A stretch of 16,448 nt of DNA from CAYRKQ01 sp964424985 (GTDB lineage Bacteria; Patescibacteriota; Saccharimonadia; Saccharimonadales; UBA7683), in NCBI GenBank assembly GCA_964424985.1, contig CAYRKQ010000018.1:1-16448 (forward strand). The letters run 5' to 3'. Both the position numbers and the translations under genes were made by a program. This document shows positions 12,340 to 16,448 of this stretch, in pieces (the first letter of the stretch is position 1; each line of letters opens with the position of its first letter). Below the pieces are notes generated by a model, which had not been told where the DNA came from, made no database searches, and saw only the letters and a list, made by a program, of their open reading frames with translations.

Positions 12340-13389
12340 ATGCCAGAATTACCTGAGGTTGAAACCGTTCGTCGTGGACTTACGGCGCTGCTTATTGGGC
12401 ATACGGTGAAAGCCGTGTCGTCTGATACGGAAAAGAGTTTTCCGAATGCGCCGGCTGATGTGGAGCAGTTTGTCGTTGGTGCAAAAGTTATAGACATTCG
12501 ACGGCGGGCGAAGGTGCTCTTAATTGACCTTTCTTCTGACTACACGCTTGTTATTCATCTCAAGATGACGGGGCAGCTTGTATATGTGAAAGCACCAAAT
12601 AACAAACTCCAAATAACAAATAATAACCGAAATTCGAATGATCAAAATTCTAAACAAACCTCACCTGGTTGTCATTCCCGCGTAGGCGGGAATCCAGTAC
12701 AAAACTTCGAGCGAAGCGAGGCAGCTGGTGGTTTGGAATTTGGTGCTCGTGATTTGGGATTTTCCGAGTCAGAGACTCGGTTTGGGGCGGGTCATCCGAG
12801 CGATTCGTTAGTTGGCGATTTGCCTGATCGTTCAACCCGTGTTGAATTCACGCTGGATAAGGGCGCGAAACTTTTTTTCAATGATCAGCGCAAGTTTGGG
12901 TGGGTAAAACTGTACCCGACGATCGAGGTGCCAAATATTGATTTCATGAAGAAGGTTGGCCCCGAGCCACTGGAAAAAGAATTTCGATTTTCGAACTTTG
13001 ACGCTCGCATACAGAAGAGGAAGAATTCAATTATCAAGGCCGTTTTATTAGATCAAACGGTGATCGCCGGAGTGGGGAACATATATGCAGATGAGGCACT
13101 GTGGGGGGCTAAAATCCATCCAGCGACAAAGGTGGCCAATATTCCAAAATCAAAAGCCAAAAACCTCTATGCTGAGCTGCGGTACGTGCTGGAACTTTCA
13201 ATTGAAAAAGGCGGATCTTCAGATAAAAACTATGTCAACGCTGAAGGTAAAAAAGGCAGCTACATAAGCTTCGCCCGCGTCTTCAGAAAAGAGGGCACCC
13301 CCTGCCCACGCCACCCCGCCCAGTTAATAGAAAAAATCCGCGTAGCCAGCCGCGGCACCCACATCTGCCCAAAATGCCAAACACTGTAA
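12340..13389 (+). CDS. mutM: Formamidopyrimidine-DNA glycosylase with nested repeat insert
   Basis: Fpg/MutM removes 8-oxoguanine and formamidopyrimidines from DNA and nicks the abasic site. The product is 349 residues, whereas the family is usually 270-290. The catalytic N-terminus PELPEVETV (Pro2, Glu3) is intact, as are HLKMTGQL, RSTRVEF, DQRKFGW and the helix-two-turn-helix signature GVGNIYADEALW. The C-terminal zinc finger reads Cys322-x2-His325 ... Cys343-x2-Cys346, so the second ligand is His rather than Cys. Residues about 85-146 are foreign to the family. They come from stacked palindromic repeats inserted in frame between KMTGQLVYV and RFGAGHPSDSLVGDLPDRS; removing them gives about 287 residues, a normal length. 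The insert should sit in an exposed loop of the N-terminal beta-sandwich domain, so the enzyme may still fold. Confidence 0.95.
   Translation: MPELPEVETVRRGLTALLIGHTVKAVSSDTEKSFPNAPADVEQFVVGAKVIDIRRRAKVLLIDLSSDYTLVIHLKMTGQLVYVKAPNNKLQITNNNRNSNDQNSKQTSPGCHSRVGGNPVQNFERSEAAGGLEFGARDLGFSESETRFGAGHPSDSLVGDLPDRSTRVEFTLDKGAKLFFNDQRKFGWVKLYPTIEVPNIDFMKKVGPEPLEKEFRFSNFDARIQKRKNSIIKAVLLDQTVIAGVGNIYADEALWGAKIHPATKVANIPKSKAKNLYAELRYVLELSIEKGGSSDKNYVNAEGKKGSYISFARVFRKEGTPCPRHPAQLIEKIRVASRGTHICPKCQTL
12592..12777. repeat. Composite, nested palindromic repeat inserted in frame in fpg
   Basis: About 186 bp of repeat-derived sequence. The outer element is AT-rich, with AGCACCAAAT at its left end (12591-12600) and its inverse ATTTGGTGCT (12738-12747) on the right. 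The wording CTCCAAATAACAAAT ... TTTGGAATTTGG is typical of dispersed repeats in CPR genomes. Within it is a different palindrome, with stem ATTCCCGC/GCGGGAAT (12674-12681 and 12686-12693, loop GTAG) and CTTCG-AG-CGAAG (12705-12716). The whole is a multiple of three with no stop in the fpg frame. Confidence 0.75.
12764..12780. repeat. Third palindrome at the right end of the fpg insert
   Basis: CCGAGTC-AGA-GACTCGG is a perfect 7-bp stem with a 3-nt loop at the junction between the insert and the family sequence RFGAGHP. It may be an independent small element or the terminal part of the composite insert. Confidence 0.6.
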
Positions 13390-13394
13390 CTATA

Positions 13395-13423
13395 TTGACA
13401 AACTAGCAATAATTTGCTATACT
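13395..13423 (+). promoter_or_regulatory. Near-consensus extended promoter of the HD-domain gene
   Basis: TTGACA (13395-13400), a spacer of exactly 17 nt and TATACT (13418-13423), with an extended -10 TGC immediately before it. This is the strongest promoter in the window. The ATG is at 13458, so the mRNA should have a leader of about 28 nt; only a weak AAGG (13432-13435) resembles an SD. Confidence 0.8.
13404..13419. promoter_or_regulatory. Operator-like palindrome inside the promoter spacer
   Basis: TAGCAA-TAAT-TTGCTA is a perfect 6+4+6 inverted repeat occupying the spacer and the first two bases of the -10 box. A protein bound here would block RNA polymerase, so repression is the likely effect. 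The regulator is unknown. Confidence 0.5.
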
Positions 13424-13457
13424 GTGAGTGTAAGGTAAAAATAAACACATAGATCAT

Positions 13458-15431
13458 ATGACTGAAGCATTACAAACACGAACCGAACACTCTCGCAGTC
13501 TTGAGGATGCCGAGAAGTATAGGGCACTGGAAACCTTACAAGAGGTCGGTTTACTTATACCGCTCAGCGAGGTTGAATCATTTCATGGCCGTGTTGGGGG
13601 GGGTAGAGAGGATGAATGGACGATTGATCCAGCATTTGCGAATGGCAGTAACGACAGCGGTAACTACAATGTTAACAGCCGGCCAACGCTCTATACGGGC
13701 GAAAAGGAAGTTGCTACACAGTTTGCTCGGGAGCGAACAGCCGAATTAGCGCGCCCACAGTATAATGAGTACTTTAGACAACAAGTGAGAGATGCTACGG
13801 ATACAGAGAAAGAATCATTAGTAGCATTGCTGAACCAGGCAGAGCATCAGCAATGGGAAACATGGCGAAGCAACCCAAGCGTTATTACACCCGAACAACC
13901 AAAGCAATATGCGATTGCAGACTTGAATGATCCAAACGTGCACAGGAGGGCTGCCCATTTACTGGAACTTGATACTCAGCAAGAAATTAAAAATGAATTA
14001 TGGCAGGGTATCACTAGTAAGCTTCGGGCTGAAATCCATGATATTGTTTCCCAAGATAGCGATGCAATGGTGCTAGATTTGAACTTTAATCCTGACCAAC
14101 TCAGCGAAGTCGATACTGAACGCTACAAAAAAGCCCTGGTATCTCTACTGCTTCCTGTCACCGAAGGATCCCCGGTTGCATTTGACCATCGTGATGTACT
14201 TCCTCAATATGTTGATGCAATGCAAGAAAGGGAAGGGCGGGGTGTTGTCCATACTGCAGAGGTTGCTGAAATTGCTCATAGAGCCGGAATAGATGAGGAT
14301 CTAGTGCTGCAGCTTGTCAGCGGGTTTAATGCTCGGCTGGTAGCAGCCATTAGGCCTTCATATTTAGCAAGTAAGCTTATTGGGAGCGCTGATGATATTG
14401 TAGTCGACAAGGTCAGTGTCAGTGCGGCCGGAGAACAGCAAGAAGTGCCACTCAACCTCGAGTATGCGCAGCGATACTTCAGAAGCGCCCATATCGTGGG
14501 AGTAAGTCAAAGTATCAATTCCGCTACACTTGCTCGAAATATTACCTCTGTTTCTCTTTTTGATCTGGAAAAGGTTACTACCGACGCTGGTTTTGCAACT
14601 GAGCGTACGAATACACAGGCTCGACNNNNNNNNNNCAATACAACCCATAGGTTATTGCGACTGCTTGAAGACCCGCACGCGAAACCGGCGAATCTTGTAG
14701 CAGAAGCCCGTAAAGTAGAGGGTTTTGAGGAAATATTTGCTGCTGACACGGGTAACTGGGAAGGATTCACATTGGCCGAACACACTGAAACAGTTCTTCG
14801 TAACTTTGATGAAAACTATGCTGATACAATCCCAGTAGAACTCATTGGTCCCATGCGCTTGGCTATCATTGCGCATGATTTAGGCAAGCCTGTGGCTGCT
14901 GCTGAGAGACAAAAGCACGCCCAACAAGAATTTAATATGCGCTACGCTCGTGAATTTTTTGACAAACTTGGCATTGACAAACGGTTGAGTACTTTGCTGA
15001 GTGCAGTGTTAGGTGAGGGTGAAGAACATGCGTTTCAAATCAATATTCGCAAGGTAGGTAAGCCGGCTGATCGGGCAATGCAAACATTTGCGACAGATGT
15101 TCTGCAAGAAGTGTATGGCAAAGAGATCACTCCGGAGCAGGTTAACGGGTTTATAGAAATGTGCTCAATGCTGCAACTCTGCGATGGCGGTGCCTACACA
15201 AGCATGGCGGTTACCAGAAAAGAAGGCGGAGTGAGGTATCGTAATGCCCCCTCCTTCAATGATAGTTTTGCTCAGCCTGTTGGCTTTGGGAAGAGAGGCA
15301 TCCGCCTGCGTGAAGTTGGAGCCCAGGGTGCATCTCCTGATCTTACTCCGAAAGATTCGAATGCCCCAAAATCGCGAGTTAGAGTTTCGAGACGAGGCTC
15401 CGGACATAAAACTCCTGTAATTACTGGATAG
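13458..15431 (+). CDS. Large HD-domain protein with possible ADP-ribosyltransferase-like N-terminus
   Basis: The reading frame spans 657 residues, four of them undetermined because of the N gap at codons 390-393. The C-terminal part holds an HD phosphohydrolase core: His442 (EHTETV), His473-Asp474 (IIAHDLGKP) and His487 (QKHAQQEF), the metal-binding pattern of enzymes that cleave nucleotides or cyclic nucleotides. A final Asp may be the one in LQLCDGGAYTS. The N-terminal ~100 residues contain NYNVNSRPTLYTGEKEVATQFARE, which faintly resembles the Y-x-G ... A-x-x-FA core of ADP-ribosyltransferase or poly-AMP-type folds; this is a guess. A long helical middle region separates the two. The C-terminal 40 residues are basic and disordered. 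No membrane segment is seen. Activity and substrate are unknown. Confidence 0.75.
   Translation: MTEALQTRTEHSRSLEDAEKYRALETLQEVGLLIPLSEVESFHGRVGGGREDEWTIDPAFANGSNDSGNYNVNSRPTLYTGEKEVATQFARERTAELARPQYNEYFRQQVRDATDTEKESLVALLNQAEHQQWETWRSNPSVITPEQPKQYAIADLNDPNVHRRAAHLLELDTQQEIKNELWQGITSKLRAEIHDIVSQDSDAMVLDLNFNPDQLSEVDTERYKKALVSLLLPVTEGSPVAFDHRDVLPQYVDAMQEREGRGVVHTAEVAEIAHRAGIDEDLVLQLVSGFNARLVAAIRPSYLASKLIGSADDIVVDKVSVSAAGEQQEVPLNLEYAQRYFRSAHIVGVSQSINSATLARNITSVSLFDLEKVTTDAGFATERTNTQARXXXXNTTHRLLRLLEDPHAKPANLVAEARKVEGFEEIFAADTGNWEGFTLAEHTETVLRNFDENYADTIPVELIGPMRLAIIAHDLGKPVAAAERQKHAQQEFNMRYAREFFDKLGIDKRLSTLLSAVLGEGEEHAFQINIRKVGKPADRAMQTFATDVLQEVYGKEITPEQVNGFIEMCSMLQLCDGGAYTSMAVTRKEGGVRYRNAPSFNDSFAQPVGFGKRGIRLREVGAQGASPDLTPKDSNAPKSRVRVSRRGSGHKTPVITG
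14626..14635. other. Assembly gap (10 N)
   Basis: Ten undetermined bases lie inside the HD-domain gene. The reading frame continues on both sides at this gap size. However, a 10-N run may be a scaffolder default, so the true gap length, and hence the protein length, is not certain. Confidence 0.99.
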
Positions 15432-15441
15432 AAATAGCTGA

Positions 15442-15463
15442 TATAATAGCCTTTAACAAGGAG
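15442..15463 (+). promoter_or_regulatory. -10 box and Shine-Dalgarno of the LssY_C gene
   Basis: TATAAT (15442-15447) is followed by AAGGAG (15458-15463), 5 nt before ATG 15469. The gene can therefore be transcribed independently of the upstream HD gene. The -35 is weak. Confidence 0.55.
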
Positions 15464-15468
15464 TTGTC

Positions 15469-16305
15469 ATGGCAAAATTTGGTGGTAGTATCTGGCAGTA
15501 TCTGAGACAGCCGTGGCGGCTTGCTGTGCCGTTTAAGCGCTTTGGTTTATTTTTAGTCTTGCTTGGCCTTGCAATGGCTGGTTACTACTGGGCAATACGC
15601 AATGTCAGTGCTGGCAAGAACATTATTTTAAGTCTGGTTATCATTTGGGTGGCGACAGCGTACTACCTTCTTCCGCGTCTTCACAGGTTACTGACCCGTA
15701 TTTACGTACCAAATTATTTTATTGGTAGGGCTCGAACAGCTGATGGGCTTTTGGCCGACCCAGTAAACCTAGCACTTCGTGGCACTAAGCCACAACTTAA
15801 AAAAGCTATGAGCCAAGCAGGATGGGAGTTGGCCGACCAAATTACTCTCCGAAGTTCGTGGGAAATTGTTCGTTCAACACTCAGAAAAAAGAGTTATCCA
15901 AGCGCACCAGTAAGTGACCTTTTCGTATTTGGCCGAAAGCAAGAATTGGCGTATCAAAAAGAAGTTGATGGCAACCCCGCAAAGCGTCATCACATACGGT
16001 TTTGGAGACTCCCAAGAAACATGTACCTGCCAGGTGGCTACAGAGTCGACTGGGTGGCAGCGGCTACCTATGATGATGCTGTTGGCTTTTCTTTGTTTAC
16101 TTTGCAAGTGACGCATACCATTGATGGTGATGTCGACGCCGAGCGGGATTTTGTGGTAGATACCCTGCGGGCGACCAAAAGCATACGTAAAATTCAGAAA
16201 ATTGAACATTTTTTCCCAAAATATAGTCATCATAACGGTGGTGGTAACACCTTTTTCACCGATGGTTCAATGGTGATTGTTGACCTAAAGGATATCCAAA
16301 AATGA
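15469..16305 (+). CDS. Membrane-anchored LssY_C-domain protein
   Basis: The 278-residue product has two N-terminal membrane helices (about residues 24-43 and 52-69) after a basic start (QPWRLAVPFKRF). A C-terminal soluble domain resembles LssY_C: DPVNLALRG, AMSQAGWELAD, PVSDLFVFGRKQELAYQKE and RHHIRFWRLP are its recognisable segments. In other bacteria this domain occurs alone or behind PAP2 phosphatase domains. No PAP2 phosphatase motif is present here and its role is unknown. The start is supported by a perfect SD. Its stop overlaps the next ATG (ATGA), so it is translationally coupled to the probable holA. Confidence 0.82.
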   Translation: MAKFGGSIWQYLRQPWRLAVPFKRFGLFLVLLGLAMAGYYWAIRNVSAGKNIILSLVIIWVATAYYLLPRLHRLLTRIYVPNYFIGRARTADGLLADPVNLALRGTKPQLKKAMSQAGWELADQITLRSSWEIVRSTLRKKSYPSAPVSDLFVFGRKQELAYQKEVDGNPAKRHHIRFWRLPRNMYLPGGYRVDWVAAATYDDAVGFSLFTLQVTHTIDGDVDAERDFVVDTLRATKSIRKIQKIEHFFPKYSHHNGGGNTFFTDGSMVIVDLKDIQK

Positions 16306-16448
16306 TAACTATTTTGACTGGCGCCAACTCATTTACTCGTGGGGCTGCACTTCGTGATGCAACAAAAGAGTTCGCCACAACATATGGTGCTGAACATATA
16401 GAACGAGTGAGCGGCGAGAGTCTGGAGCTAAAAGATCTGCCGAGTTTG
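16302..16448 (+). CDS. holA: Probable DNA polymerase III delta subunit, N-terminal part (cut by the window end)
   Basis: Forty-nine codons are visible, from the ATG overlapping the preceding TGA. The start MITILTGANSFTRGAALRDATKEFATTYGAEHIERVSGESLELKDL fits the N-terminus of HolA, the clamp-loader subunit that opens the beta clamp. That family begins with a beta-strand and a degenerate P-loop-like G-x-N, a helix, then a strand and a GxxL turn. The assignment rests on this short segment and on gene order, so it is moderately sure. The gene continues past the window. Confidence 0.65.
   Translation, partial: MITILTGANSFTRGAALRDATKEFATTYGAEHIERVSGESLELKDLPSL

Noticed and set aside
13424..13438. 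Five-codon leader peptide after the strong promoter (GTG AGT GTA AGG TAA)
   Set aside because: The GTG lies only 1 nt after the -10 box and so upstream of the expected transcript start; there is no evidence it is translated.
14626..14635. Frameshift or split gene at the N run
   Set aside because: Both sides are in the same frame for a 10-base gap and the downstream HD motifs are intact, so the simplest reading is one gene with an assembly gap. The true gap size remains unknown.
1..16448. UGA recoded as glycine, as in some CPR lineages
   Set aside because: TGA serves as the natural stop of several genes at family-typical lengths (kinase, polA, LssY_C gene) and no conserved gene contains an in-frame TGA.
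1..16448. tRNA, rRNA or insertion sequences
   Set aside because: No cloverleaf, rRNA signature or transposase-like reading frame was seen on either strand.

Overview
The window looks like a chromosomal core region from a reduced-genome bacterium of the Candidate Phyla Radiation (Patescibacteria), most likely a Saccharibacteria (TM7)-type organism. This assignment is inferred from gene content and sequence style, not from a database search. Pointers are a dnaG-rpoD pair next to polA, many small or lineage-specific hypothetical genes, start codons placed only 6-8 nt after -10 boxes, and palindromic repeats inserted in frame inside enzyme genes. TGA is used as an ordinary stop (for example at 4273-4275 and in the ATGA overlaps), so the code appears to be standard table 11 rather than the UGA=Gly code of Gracilibacteria/SR1. 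A 10-N assembly gap at 14626-14635 shows this is a draft or metagenome contig.

Layout. 1-815: a one-TM membrane protein on the minus strand, then a 120-bp divergent intergenic region with two heptamer repeat arrays. 815-4275: dnaG primase, the primary sigma factor rpoD (a remnant of the macromolecular synthesis operon, without rpsU) and a P-loop kinase, closely packed. 4287-5794: a six-TM membrane protein (minus) diverging from a second, divergent sigma-70 family factor. 5843-8958: polA translationally coupled to a Nudix hydrolase. 8996-10308: an unknown all-soluble protein (minus) diverging from a second Nudix hydrolase. 10316-11709: folP (minus) diverging from a HAD hydrolase. 11860-13389: a small unknown protein, then fpg/mutM. 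13458-16448: a large HD-domain protein, a membrane LssY_C-domain protein, and the first 49 codons of a probable holA (DNA polymerase III delta subunit), coupled by an ATGA overlap.

Functional theme. Replication and repair dominate: primase, Pol I, clamp-loader delta and the 8-oxoG glycosylase, with two Nudix hydrolases that could clean nucleotide pools. Two sigma factors lie within 3.3 kb of each other. The remaining genes (folP, HAD, HD, kinase) are small-molecule metabolism or unknown.

Most notable observations: (1) DnaG has lost all four zinc ligands of its CHC2 domain while the fold motifs remain; (2) palindromic repeats have been accommodated in frame within PolA and, in nested form, within Fpg; (3) many start codons lie 6-8 nt after a -10 hexamer, implying widespread leaderless mRNAs; (4) a heptamer tandem array forms the spacer and -10 region of the dnaG promoter.
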